Assembly (NCBI RefSeq): GCF_039954625.1
Contig: NZ_CP157199.1
Coordinates: 2,480,001-2,544,000 of the forward strand
DNA: 64,000 bases
Direction: 5' to 3'
Source of the DNA: Pontimicrobium sp. SW4
GTDB lineage: Bacteria > Bacteroidota > Bacteroidia > Flavobacteriales > Flavobacteriaceae
Below the pieces are notes generated by a model. That model did no database searches and was not told the DNA's origin. It was given only the letters and a program-made list of their open reading frames with translations. The position numbers and the translations under genes are program-made. Of this stretch, positions 18,901 to 28,800 are shown piece by piece. Each line of letters opens with the position of its first letter. Position 1 is the first letter of the stretch.

Positions 18901-21207
18901 ACTGAAACTGCAAGTCCGTTTTGTTCAAACACAACTGATGTCATCATTTCATCTCCAGCTGATGCTTTAACTGTGATTGCAACGGAAACGTCAAACGTAA
19001 CCTGTGATGATGATAGTGGTACCATAACTGCTATTGCAAGTGGTGGTTGGGGCACTTACGAATATGAATTAACTGGAGCAGCCACAATTGCTTACTCAGC
19101 AAACGGAACGTTTACAAACTTATCAGCTGGTACTTACACAGTAAATGTTAGAGACGCTGGAGGATGTATAGCATCAGATACTGTAACACTAGACATTCCA
19201 CCACCAATAACTTCAACAGTAACTGCAAGTACAACACTATTGTCTTGTTTTGGAGATGATAATGCAACAATAACTGCAAATGCCACAACTGGTGGTCAAG
19301 GTGCAAACTATACATATACATTGAATATGTTGTTGCCTACAGTAAGTACGTCTGGTCCGCAGTCATCGAATGTGTTCGGTAACCTAGGGGCTGGAACCTA
19401 TCAAGTAGTCGTAACTGATGGCTATAATTGTGAGTTTATTTCAGCAGATATTACTATTAATGAGCCAACTCAAGTAGAAGCTAGTTTAGTAGCAGCTACT
19501 ACTCCAACTTGTACAATTGATGCGACGCTTACTTTAAGTGCTTCAGGAGGGACTGGAACATACACTTATAGTAATGACGTTAGTTTTTCTACTGTTTTAG
19601 GGTCTTTTGCATCATCAACTACATTTTCTGTAACACCAGGAACATATCAATATTACGTTAGAGATGCTAATGGATGTATTTCTGCTGTATCAAACGAAAT
19701 AACAATTGATCCACTTCCAACATTGGATGTTAACTTGGAAGCAACAGATATCTTTATTAATTGCGTTGGAGATAATACTGGTGTTATTGTAGCGACTGCC
19801 GAAGGTGGATTAGGTAGCTACGTATACACCTTACAAGATGGATCAGGAAATGATATTTTACCTGCTCCAACACAAAATAGTCCAGGAGTGTTTACTGATC
19901 TTCCAGCAGGAACCTATCAAGTAGAAGTAGAAAGTGGTGATTGTTTAGCAACATCAGATATCATAAACATTACTGAACCATCGTCACCTCTAGTTGCAAA
20001 TTATACAGTAACTGATATCACTTGTAGTGGTAGCAATAACGGAATGGTTGAGATTACTGCTTCTGGTGGAACTGGAATTATTAAATATGCCATTTCTCCA
20101 CAGTTAAATCAGTTCTTTGACTCTCCAATATTTGAAGATCTTGCTCCAGGAGTTTATCAAGCTATTGCGCAAGATGAACTTGGCTGCTTTGTGATTATTG
20201 ATTTTACAATAAACGATCCAATTCCTGTATCACTTACTATTGTTGGAGGCTCTATACTTCCCGAAATTTGTGATGGCGATTTAGATGGTGAATTTAGTGT
20301 TGACATCTCTGGAGGTAATTTACCATACAGCGTTAGTTTAGATGATATTAATGGCACTTATACAATAGGTGGTCCAACTCAAACACAATTTGATTTTACA
20401 GGATTATCTGGAGGCGACCACATTGTTTATGTGCGTGATGCACTTGGATGTGAGTCGGAATGGAATATTTCATCCCCTGAATCCGTATTAATAGACCCTC
20501 AAGTTGAGGTAGAATTTGGTTGTGTGAATAATGCTCCTTCAAATATTGTTACTGTGATTGTTGATGATAGTATCACCAATCTTTCAGATTTAGACTATTC
20601 ATTAAATGGTGGTCTATATCAAGCTAGCAATGTGTTTGTTAATGTATCAGCAGGAACAGGGCATTATATTGATGTAAGACATACAAACGGTTGTATACAA
20701 AGAACCGAACTTTTTGATATTCCTGATTTTAACCCTTTAGTATTAACATTACAAGAGGGTGAAATAAATCAAATTGTGGCCATCACTTCAGGTGGTTCAG
20801 AACCTTATCAATACACATTAAACGGAGAGGATTATGGAAGTACTGATACATTTATTATTTATGAAACTGGTACTTACACCGTCACTGTAACTGATGCTAA
20901 TGGTTGTGTAGCTACTGCCATAATTGAGATGACCTATGTAGATGTTTGTATACCAAATTATTTTACGCCTAATGACGATGGTGTTCAAGATGATTGGGGA
21001 CCAGGTTGTACGGCTCAATACCCAAATCTTACGTTCGATATTTTTGATAGATATGGTCGTGTAATAGCCACGCTTAACCAGGGTGACAAATGGGATGGTA
21101 AATATAATGGTAATGAACTCCCAACTGGAGATTACTGGTATGTAGTGAAATTAAACGATACTAATGATAATCGCCATTTTGTTGGTCATTTTACTTTATA
21201 TCGCTAA
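12964..21207 (+). CDS. Giant SprB-repeat adhesin with T9SS type B domain (copy 1)
   Basis: A 2747-aa cell-surface protein. A signal peptide ends at QSFAQ (~residue 31). Residues ~35-365 form the head (PFTPRFDQDVKGDIVLIGN, NVNMQYIDIDGDASTY, RIIHAGLYWGAV). Residues ~370-490 contain a DUF11-like repeat (DLVLTKIVED is NLVLTKIVED here; NTGNDDATNITIRDVLPTN). From ~540 on there are many SprB-like units of the form GGTPPYMYSIDG ... GTYTITIQDDNNC. The end carries a type B sorting domain (CIPNYFTPNDDGVQDDWGP ... HFVGHFTLYR). SprB-like proteins are T9SS-exported and can move on the surface in gliding cells. The start may instead be GTG 12982, since copy 2 begins MKKPTYIK and this frame reads VKKPTYLK there. 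Residues ~973-2747 are identical to copy 2. The paired PorP/SprF gene follows after 11 bp. Confidence 0.9.
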   Translation: MQKYTAVKKPTYLKTSLVILALFFGIQSFAQNYVPFTPRFDQDVKGDIVLIGNNILGPDNNAFNDNSVYNHNVNMQYIDIDGDASTYNSSSADLEIPNPNCYRIIHAGLYWGAVTNGAESITDVKFKGPVGPYYDVVGTVIFNANGTSVDGGDSFPYAAYADVTSIVTGIGNGANLGTYTIANVSSAQGQTDTYSPYNGTGHSAGWSLFIVYEDPTMPGKSITSFDGFSAISVPGGNPSLDIPVSGFRTIPAPAPVRANFAFATLEGDSPILGDQLLLNGVNLSTVDRPAANFFNSSVTRLDATPVTNRNPNSTNTLGFDTGVMVVPNPGNTVIANNATNATVRLETSGDTFFPYFFALAVDIIEPNLVLTKIVEDALGNDIGGQLVNLGDELNYVIGFQNTGNDDATNITIRDVLPTNIIFNYPADIVSLPAGVTVDSYNPTTKEIVFRIDESLVEENDPVSEIRFKVTVVESCSLLSDACSNIISNQAFTTYYGTLNPTFQITDDPSLSSNTGCLLTPAATNFLADLNCTFSEEVILCGDSVVLTAANGYDSYSWSTSPTGTPVIGTTQSITVTSTGTYYSFNTAAAPCQSIEQEYNVITFGANVPNPVLPYADQIVICPNDGKELPNIFLCGANDERFIQTGITDTTSMIWEKLDETSCPAVVDQDCANEDATCTWNQVATGPDYLVDTAGQYRLTLNYDGGCFNQFYFNVYTNLLEPTVTSRDIVCTTPGEIVVNNVPSGYEYSIDGVNYQASNIFSITTPGIYSIYIRQIGVSPNPCIFSVPDVQIRERDFTVSTIITQPYCNGDLGSVHIAANDANPQYFFSIYQGATLINSVGPIVPSDYTFSNLNPGIYTINVSTEDGCAFTGDIEIIEPPLLTATAALTKPLTCTEGEITIYPVGGTPPYFYFVNSTTVFQTTPIITVTTPGVYNITVLDSNNCSADTTITVDVAPAPEYTVTHTDILCSDAGNVGEISINVTNPNGNTLEYSIDGGTTFFSSPIFTGLAAGDYDVVVQYTLGTDVCATAPQTVTISAVTAIDGTATLTTPYTCTTNGVITVSGVTGGTPPYMYSIDGFTFQSGNTFTGLTSGTYTITIQDDNNCTFIAVPVTIDVLNPPTDLTFSNTPLSCPSITSDVTITGTTGGTAPLEYQIIAPAVSATPYQTSTIFPGLAPGTYTFQVRDANDCTYSESYTIAPLPPTTVSTVLTKDLDCTASPDAIITGTITGGTAPFTYAVSINGGAYTSLGATGSPFTYIAPTDGTYQFQITDANGCITESGVQTVNAISLPEISSVTSTSNLCNGDLNGSIQVTINPNVGTPPFTINVYTTTTSTDYGTQTSGLPAGNYTITLTDSKSCTDTETITITEPDPILVTYHTVDITCSPSGVSQGSIIIDSVTGGTAPYNYFVTGTNGYSASELNVSGTTSTTFDVVDFGLYQINVVDANGCSILIQDVLVASPPDDLDISVTSTVDCTLGGEAVISIGTTLIGTGPFYFDIYRGFIPPPPPGGTWIPEDSPGSQSATFTGLLPGVTYTFIVYDASTGCSYFETATTSIPTNSTLTADALTANNITCVGSADGNVSFTINSTYGVSTDVNYEIFDSLATTTTGISGSGTVAAGGSLTVNNLGPLPFGTYFVLITETTGPNAGCSVVTVPFNITESAFDLNITATVDKNANCNPNSGVISAIATNGTAPYLYQLTTSATPPLATDPSWASANVFNVDANNYYAHVMDAYGCIRSTSVIVLPNDPEPVIAASVSNQCTVTDGNFEIDVALTTAGIAPYSYSIDGGAFQTLTAPFTISNLASGTHTIEVQDANGCGNLVSVDIEASLELIPEITTMPSCNNDDGQITITGSGGSGTYSYSISPNPASITLAGNVFSGVPSGTYTVTMTDTATLCTEDVEIVVPEATLPTLTTTPTAVTCFGDNTGTFELNVSGYTGAYNYEVFDSGSTSVFGLVSANTSTNPEIVTGLIAGTYTVVITETASPFCSNTTDVIISSPADALTVIATETSNVTCDDDSGTITAIASGGWGTYEYELTGAATIAYSANGTFTNLSAGTYTVNVRDAGGCIASDTVTLDIPPPITSTVTASTTLLSCFGDDNATITANATTGGQGANYTYTLNMLLPTVSTSGPQSSNVFGNLGAGTYQVVVTDGYNCEFISADITINEPTQVEASLVAATTPTCTIDATLTLSASGGTGTYTYSNDVSFSTVLGSFASSTTFSVTPGTYQYYVRDANGCISAVSNEITIDPLPTLDVNLEATDIFINCVGDNTGVIVATAEGGLGSYVYTLQDGSGNDILPAPTQNSPGVFTDLPAGTYQVEVESGDCLATSDIINITEPSSPLVANYTVTDITCSGSNNGMVEITASGGTGIIKYAISPQLNQFFDSPIFEDLAPGVYQAIAQDELGCFVIIDFTINDPIPVSLTIVGGSILPEICDGDLDGEFSVDISGGNLPYSVSLDDINGTYTIGGPTQTQFDFTGLSGGDHIVYVRDALGCESEWNISSPESVLIDPQVEVEFGCVNNAPSNIVTVIVDDSITNLSDLDYSLNGGLYQASNVFVNVSAGTGHYIDVRHTNGCIQRTELFDIPDFNPLVLTLQEGEINQIVAITSGGSEPYQYTLNGEDYGSTDTFIIYETGTYTVTVTDANGCVATAIIEMTYVDVCIPNYFTPNDDGVQDDWGPGCTAQYPNLTFDIFDRYGRVIATLNQGDKWDGKYNGNELPTGDYWYVVKLNDTNDNRHFVGHFTLYR

Positions 21208-22211
21208 TAATTAGCGCTATGCATCTAAACATTAAAATGAAAAAAATGAAAAAACGTATCATATATCTTTTAACTCTAATTGTAAGTTACAGTTATGGTC
21301 AAGAGTTGAATTTACCCGTTTTTACACAATATTTGGCAGATAATAATTTTGTTGTTGCTCCAACTTATGCTGGTATTGGAGATAATTTAAAACTTAGAGC
21401 AAACGGCCTAACACAATGGGTTGGAATTAAAGGTGCTCCAGACAATCAATCATTCTATGGAGACTTTAGAATTGCAGACCGTTCTGGAGTTGGATTGTCA
21501 TTTTATAATGATAGAAATGGAAATACCATTCAAAAAGGAGCAAAATTCTCTTTTGCACATCATCTCATTTTAGATTTAGTAACAGAACAATACTTATCGT
21601 TAGGCCTTACTTATAATATCAATAATTTTAGAATAGACATTGAAAATTTTATCTCAACTCCTGAAAACCCAATAATCGATCCTTTTATTACTGATGATAG
21701 AAAAACTACTAATAGTAACTTTGATGTTGGTGCGTTGTATAGATACAGAGCATTCTTTTTTAGTTTAAACCTAAATAATATTTTAAAGAAAAAAATTGAT
21801 GAAAGCGTTAGAGCATTTGAACCTAGTTTATTATTAAACTATCAACTTTATGCAGGTTATACGTATGGCCAAGCTAAAGAAGGTGGCATTGAGTTTGAAC
21901 CATCTGTATACTACCAATATTTCTCAAGCGACAAACGCTCAAGTACTGATATAAATATGAAAGTTAGAAAATTTGGGAAAGATGATAGTTACTTTTGGGG
22001 AGGTATATCATATCGTTTTCTTAATGATCAGTTCTTTAAACCTCTAAACATAGGTCCAATGGTTGGGTTTAAACAATCTATATTTTATTTTGGGTATGCT
22101 TACCAATTTACTACCAATGGATTATCTCCTTATAATTCTGGTACACATGTCGTTACTATCGGATTAGATTTTTTACGCGGAATTAGTGATTGTGCCTGTA
22201 CTAACAATCGT
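15880..22211 (+). repeat. Direct repeat unit 1 (~6.33 kb)
   Basis: This block covers the 3' 65% of adhesin 1 and nearly all of its PorP partner. It matches 25751-32082 at a constant offset of 9871 bp. The encoded proteins are identical throughout, and every stretch of DNA I compared was identical. The left edge is the T/C difference at 15879 versus 25750. The right edge is the A/T difference at 22212 versus 32083, near the end of the PorP gene. Confidence 0.92.
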
Positions 22212-22223
22212 AGCCCTTGGTAA
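21219..22223 (+). CDS. PorP/SprF family type IX secretion membrane protein (copy 1)
   Basis: A 334-aa predicted outer-membrane beta-barrel of the PorP/SprF family, with typical openings QELNLPVFTQYLADNNFVV and PTYAGIGDNLKLRANGLTQW and the end TIGLDFLRGISDCACTNNR. Such proteins help export or anchor their adjacent SprB-like T9SS substrates. The gene starts 11 bp after adhesin 1 and is surely co-transcribed with it. Later ATGs at 21237 or 21246 give a more standard signal peptide (MKKRIIYLLTLIVSYSYGQ). Only the last four residues (RSPW here) differ from copy 2 (RFRY), because the long repeat ends inside codon 331. Confidence 0.93.
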   Translation: MHLNIKMKKMKKRIIYLLTLIVSYSYGQELNLPVFTQYLADNNFVVAPTYAGIGDNLKLRANGLTQWVGIKGAPDNQSFYGDFRIADRSGVGLSFYNDRNGNTIQKGAKFSFAHHLILDLVTEQYLSLGLTYNINNFRIDIENFISTPENPIIDPFITDDRKTTNSNFDVGALYRYRAFFFSLNLNNILKKKIDESVRAFEPSLLLNYQLYAGYTYGQAKEGGIEFEPSVYYQYFSSDKRSSTDINMKVRKFGKDDSYFWGGISYRFLNDQFFKPLNIGPMVGFKQSIFYFGYAYQFTTNGLSPYNSGTHVVTIGLDFLRGISDCACTNNRSPW

Positions 22224-22411
22224 GATATTTTGAATTCTTTTATAATCACCAAACTAGCTTTATAACCGGTTCTAATAAGCCATCTCTTAGACGTTAAATA
22301 TTACAAGCAATAGATTACTAGTATAAAATAAATTTTGAAAATATAAATATTTATTCAGGACATTTTTCTCTAATAAAACATAAACGGCTCTAAACAGAAC
22401 ATAAGATTACT

Positions 22412-22440
22412 AAAAGCCTAAATCTAGTTGAGGCTTTTTT
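22412..22440 (+). terminator. Intrinsic terminator after adhesin/PorP cassette 1
   Basis: AAAAGCCT (22412-22419), an 11-nt loop, and AGGCTTTTTT (22431-22440) form an 8-bp stem with a T run, about 190 bp after the PorP stop. This separates cassette 1 from cassette 2. Confidence 0.8.
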
Positions 22441-22608
22441 ATTTTATTATATACTTTTAAGTGTTTCATGAATGAAATTATATTTTCACAAAATTTTTTA
22501 ATCAATTTGTCTTGAAATTTTAATATTCATATGATTTTTAGTTATAACTTAATTGTGATAGAATAGACTCCAATGATTAAAAGTGCTCTACAGGTTATTA
22601 TTAAATAT

Positions 22609-22650
22609 TCGATGAAACGCTTTTTTTTTACGATATATTACATATATTTG
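22609..22650 (+). promoter_or_regulatory. Promoter of adhesin 2: CGAT/T-tract/CGAT plus TATATTTG
   Basis: TCGATGAAACGC (22609-22620), nine T, A, CGAT at 22631-22634, then the -7 box TATATTTG at 22643-22650. The spacing from CGAT to CGAT (21 bp) and from the second CGAT to the -7 box (12 bp) is the same as at 6759-6799. The start site would be near 22657, giving a long leader (~185 nt). Confidence 0.7.
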
Positions 22651-22840
22651 TAGTGTTAATCCTTATATTTTTAAATATGGAAACCAGAATTATTTTTTTG
22701 TCTTTAAGTTTTTTTAGTGGCAAAAATTGGTTTTTGCTCAAAAAAATATAATAATAAAGAAGATGCAACAAAATAAAAGTAGTTAAGCATATCATTTTTT
22801 TATTTGCCCCCAATAAAAAAAGGTGTAAAATTATACAAAC

Positions 22841-25800
22841 ATGAAAAAACCTACTTATATTAAGATTCCCTATATTGTTTTATTACTGCTATTTGGTCTT
22901 AATAGTTTTGCTCAAACTTTTAAACCATTTACTCCAAGAGAGAATCTCAATGTGAAAGGAAGTATGCTTGTGATTGGTAATACAATTCTTGGCCAAAATA
23001 ACCAAAATTTCAATGATCTTACACGAGACAACCAAGATATCTCCATGCAATATATTGATATTGATGGTGATACATCAACTTTTAGTTCTAGTAGCGCAGA
23101 TTTAGTATTGCAGCCTCAAGAAGATGGAAGCTCAACAACTTGTTATCGTGTAGCTTATGCTGGTTTGTATTGGGGTGCTGTTTTACAAAGTGGAGATAGA
23201 TCTAATATTAATAATGTTAAATTTAAATTACCAGGAAGTAACACTTATAATGATATCACAGGTGAGTTAATATATGATGCTACTATAAATCCTATAATTG
23301 CTGAAGCTAATGAACCAGGAAATACACCTTATGCTTCCTATGCAGATGTAACAGATTTACTTACTGACTTAACAGATATTGAAGGGGCTTATACATTAGC
23401 GAATATAACTTCAAGCTTAGGTTTTAATAATTCTACTGGATTATCTGCAGGTTGGTCGTTAGTTGTAATTTATGAAGATCCAAATCTTCACACAAAATCT
23501 TTTACAACTTATGATGGGTTTAGCCACATATATAATGGTCATCAAGAAACAGTTCCAGTAACCGGTTTTACGACACCTCCTGCTGGCCCAATAGACTTAC
23601 AATTTGCCTATGGCACATTAGATGGTGATAGAACTAAAAGAGCAACAAAATTAGAAATTAATGGTAAAGAGGTTACAACTCCTTTTAGACCAGCCAATAA
23701 ATTTTTCGGATCTGTTATTGAAAACTATAATGGAATATCACATCCAAGAAACCCTTTCAGTGTTAACACTTTGGGTTATGATACTGGCTTTTTAGAAATT
23801 AAAAATTCTGAACCAGAATTTATAAAGAATGGTGATACTTCTGCAGACTTTAGGCTTCAAGTAGCGAGAGGACAAGCAGATCCTATTTTCGCTTTTTTTG
23901 CTGCTTTTGCAGTAGATATTATAGCGCCTGATTTAGACCTAACAAAGATAGTTTTAGATGAAAATGGAGTTAATATAGATGGAGATAATGTTGTACTTGG
24001 CCAAACAGTATTTTATGAAATTACATATCAAAGTGTCGGTAATGATAATATAACACAATCTACAATAACTGACATTTTACCAGAAAATATCATTTTTAAT
24101 CCTGCTACAGATATTGATTTAAGTAATGCAGGAGGAGCGACACTCTTATCATACGACCCTATTACTAGAACAATTGTTTTTAGTATTCCCGATGAGTCAG
24201 TTGAAGTAAATGATCCTAGCTTTGTAATTCGTTTACAAGTTCAAATAGTACCAAATTGTTATGATCTGAGCCAAGCATGTTCTAACGAAATAATTAATCA
24301 AGCTTTTGCAACTTATCAAGGAGTAATTAATTCAACTATCATAGAAGAGGAAGGTAGTTATGCAAATACAGAATGTTTAAGTGACCCTGGACCGACTAAT
24401 TTTATTGTAGATATTTCTAATTGTAATTTTGAAAAAACTGAAATTCTTTGTGGCAATAGTGTTGTTTTAACAGCTGCAAACGGATACGATTCATATTCTT
24501 GGTCAACAAGCCCAACTGGTACTCCAGTAATTGGAACAACACAATCTATTTCTGTTACAACAACAGGCACTTATTATGTAACAAATACAACATCTGCTAC
24601 ATGTCTTTCTATTGAAGAAGTCTTTCATGTAATTACCTATGGAAATACAATCACTAATCCTGTAATTCCATATGCAGATCAAATAGTTATATGCCCTAAT
24701 GACGGAAAAGAACTCCCGAATATTTTCTTGTGTGGTGCAAATGATGAACGAATTATTAATACAGGAATAAGTGATGCGGTTTCTATTGTATGGGAAAAAT
24801 TAGATGAAACAAGTTGCTTAGCGGTTGAAGTTGAAGATTGTGCAAATGAGGATGCTACTTGTACATGGAATCAAGTAGGTACTGGACCGGATTATACTGC
24901 AAATACATCAGGACAATTCCGCTTAGTAATTAATTATCCTGGAGGTTGTTTTAGTATTTTTTATTTTAATGTTTATACTAATTTATTAGAGCCAACAGTC
25001 ACCGCTAATGATATTTTATGTACAACACCAGGACAAATTACAGTTGGAGGTGTGCCTTCAGGGTATGAATTTAGTTTAGACCCTAATGGACCTTATCAAA
25101 CATCAAATATTTTCATTATTAATACACCTGGTTTTTATACAGTATATATCAGACAAATAGGTGTATCTCCAAACCCTTGTATTTTTGAAACCCCAGAAGT
25201 ATACATTAGAGCTAGAAACTTTAACGTAACTTCGACTGTCCTTCAACCTTTTTGTTATGGTGATTTAGGCAGTATTATTCTAGCAGTTAATGATGCGTTA
25301 CCTCAATATTATTATAGTATTTATGAAGGCACAACCTTAGTAAATAGTGTTGGGCCAATTTCAGAGAGTGATTATACTTTTGCCAATTTGAATTCAGGTA
25401 ATTACACTGTTAATGTTAGTACAGATGATGGTTGCTTTTATACTGAAGATATAGAAATTATTGAGCCTCCTCTATTAACCGTTACTGCTGCGCTAACTGT
25501 ACCTTTAACATGTACTGATGGTGAAATCACAATATATCCAGAAGGTGGAACTCCTCCATATACCTATTATATTAATAGTACAACTGAATCTCAGGATACA
25601 CCAGTTTATACAGTAACTGATTCAGGCGTATATAATATCACAGTGTATGACTTTAACAGCTGTATTGCAACAACATCTATTACTGTTGAACAGTCTTTAC
25701 CTCCAGATTTCAATATTACAACAACAGATATTTTATGTTCAGATGCTGGCAATGTTGGAGAAATTAGTATTAACGTTACAAACCCCAACGGAAATACTTT

Positions 25801-28800
25801 AGAATACAGTATTGATGGTGGCACAACATTTTTTAGTTCACCAATTTTTACTGGACTTGCTGCTGGAGATTATGATGTAGTTGTTCAATACACTTTAGGA
25901 ACAGATGTATGTGCAACTGCACCGCAAACTGTAACTATCTCTGCAGTAACTGCCATTGATGGCACTGCAACGTTAACAACACCTTACACGTGTACAACTA
26001 ATGGAGTTATTACAGTTTCAGGAGTCACTGGTGGAACTCCACCATATATGTATAGTATTGATGGATTTACTTTTCAATCAGGAAATACTTTTACAGGATT
26101 AACTTCAGGAACTTATACTATAACTATACAAGATGACAACAACTGTACATTTATTGCTGTACCAGTAACGATTGATGTATTAAATCCACCAACTGATCTT
26201 ACTTTTAGCAATACACCTTTAAGTTGTCCATCAATTACTTCTGATGTCACCATAACAGGAACTACAGGAGGAACTGCTCCTTTAGAATATCAAATTATTG
26301 CTCCAGCAGTTTCAGCAACTCCTTACCAAACATCAACTATTTTCCCAGGACTTGCTCCAGGAACTTATACATTTCAAGTAAGAGATGCTAATGATTGTAC
26401 ATATAGTGAATCATACACTATTGCGCCATTACCTCCAACGACGGTGAGTACGGTTCTAACAAAAGATTTAGACTGTACAGCCTCCCCTGATGCTATCATC
26501 ACTGGAACAATTACTGGAGGAACTGCACCATTTACTTATGCAGTATCTATAAACGGAGGTGCTTATACTTCGTTAGGTGCAACAGGGTCTCCATTTACTT
26601 ATATTGCTCCGACTGATGGAACATATCAATTTCAAATTACTGATGCAAATGGTTGTATTACAGAATCAGGAGTGCAAACAGTAAACGCTATTTCATTACC
26701 TGAAATAAGTTCAGTAACATCTACTTCAAATCTATGTAATGGCGATTTAAACGGTTCTATTCAAGTAACCATTAATCCAAATGTTGGAACACCTCCATTT
26801 ACAATTAATGTTTATACTACTACTACTAGCACTGATTACGGAACTCAAACAAGTGGTTTACCTGCTGGCAATTATACAATTACATTAACAGATTCAAAAT
26901 CTTGTACAGATACCGAAACTATTACCATAACCGAACCAGATCCAATTTTAGTAACCTACCATACTGTTGATATTACTTGTAGCCCAAGTGGCGTGTCACA
27001 AGGGTCAATAATAATTGATAGTGTTACTGGAGGAACTGCGCCTTATAATTACTTTGTAACTGGTACTAATGGTTATTCAGCCTCAGAGCTTAATGTTTCT
27101 GGTACAACATCTACAACGTTTGACGTTGTTGATTTTGGACTATATCAAATCAATGTTGTTGATGCTAATGGCTGTTCCATATTAATTCAAGATGTACTCG
27201 TTGCATCACCACCAGATGATTTAGATATTTCTGTAACATCAACGGTTGATTGTACTTTGGGTGGAGAAGCTGTAATTAGTATTGGTACAACTTTAATTGG
27301 TACTGGTCCTTTCTATTTTGATATTTATAGAGGATTTATTCCTCCTCCACCACCAGGAGGAACATGGATTCCCGAAGATTCTCCTGGAAGTCAATCGGCT
27401 ACTTTTACAGGTTTATTACCTGGAGTTACCTACACTTTTATAGTATATGATGCTTCTACTGGTTGTAGTTATTTTGAAACAGCAACAACATCAATTCCAA
27501 CCAATTCAACATTAACAGCTGATGCCCTAACAGCAAATAATATTACCTGTGTTGGTAGTGCTGATGGGAACGTATCATTTACAATAAATAGCACTTATGG
27601 TGTGTCAACAGATGTGAATTATGAAATATTTGACTCCTTAGCAACAACTACAACTGGTATCTCTGGTTCTGGTACAGTTGCAGCTGGAGGGTCTTTAACG
27701 GTAAACAATTTAGGACCATTACCTTTTGGAACTTATTTTGTACTGATTACAGAAACTACTGGGCCAAATGCTGGATGTAGCGTGGTTACTGTTCCTTTTA
27801 ATATCACTGAATCTGCTTTTGATTTAAATATCACAGCAACGGTTGATAAAAATGCAAACTGTAATCCAAATTCAGGAGTTATTAGTGCCATTGCAACAAA
27901 TGGTACTGCACCATATTTATATCAATTAACTACGTCTGCAACGCCTCCGTTAGCTACAGACCCTTCTTGGGCATCTGCTAATGTATTTAACGTTGATGCA
28001 AACAACTATTATGCGCATGTTATGGATGCTTATGGCTGTATTAGAAGCACTTCAGTAATTGTGTTACCGAATGACCCTGAACCAGTCATTGCTGCTTCAG
28101 TAAGCAATCAATGTACAGTTACCGACGGGAATTTTGAAATAGATGTTGCATTAACAACTGCTGGAATAGCGCCTTACAGTTATAGTATTGATGGTGGTGC
28201 ATTCCAAACGCTTACTGCACCATTTACAATATCTAATTTAGCCTCAGGAACGCATACAATAGAAGTTCAAGATGCTAATGGTTGTGGGAATTTAGTGTCT
28301 GTAGATATTGAAGCTTCATTAGAATTAATTCCAGAGATTACCACGATGCCTTCTTGTAATAATGATGATGGGCAAATAACCATTACAGGTTCTGGTGGAA
28401 GTGGAACCTATAGTTATTCTATAAGTCCAAATCCTGCATCAATTACCTTAGCTGGCAATGTGTTTTCTGGTGTACCATCAGGAACATATACTGTTACTAT
28501 GACTGATACAGCAACATTATGTACTGAAGATGTTGAAATTGTAGTTCCAGAGGCAACGCTTCCTACATTAACTACAACACCAACAGCAGTCACTTGCTTT
28601 GGAGATAATACAGGTACTTTTGAATTAAATGTGAGCGGTTACACTGGCGCATATAATTATGAAGTGTTTGACAGTGGAAGTACATCAGTTTTTGGACTTG
28701 TTTCAGCGAATACGTCAACTAACCCAGAAATAGTAACGGGATTAATCGCAGGAACTTATACGGTTGTAATAACTGAAACTGCAAGTCCGTTTTGTTCAAA

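Larger units (their letters stand above)
22224..22840 (+). other. 617-bp intergenic region between the two adhesin cassettes
   Basis: No gene is supported here. The region is very AT-rich. It holds a terminator for cassette 1 (22412-22440), the CGAT-type promoter for cassette 2 (22609-22650), and a leader of about 185 nt before ATG 22841. The leader contains A- and T-rich tracts and no clear coding potential. It has no counterpart before adhesin 1, whose upstream gap is only 52 bp. Confidence 0.7.

Noticed and set aside
22190-22223. Frameshift as explanation for the different PorP C-termini
   Set aside because: The frames are the same up to the divergence point and the downstream DNA is unrelated, so this is a homology boundary and not an indel.
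22628-22813. Minus-strand frame in the leader of adhesin 2
   Set aside because: AT-rich low-complexity translation with Lys/Ile/Phe runs, no start signal, and it overlaps the adhesin 2 promoter.
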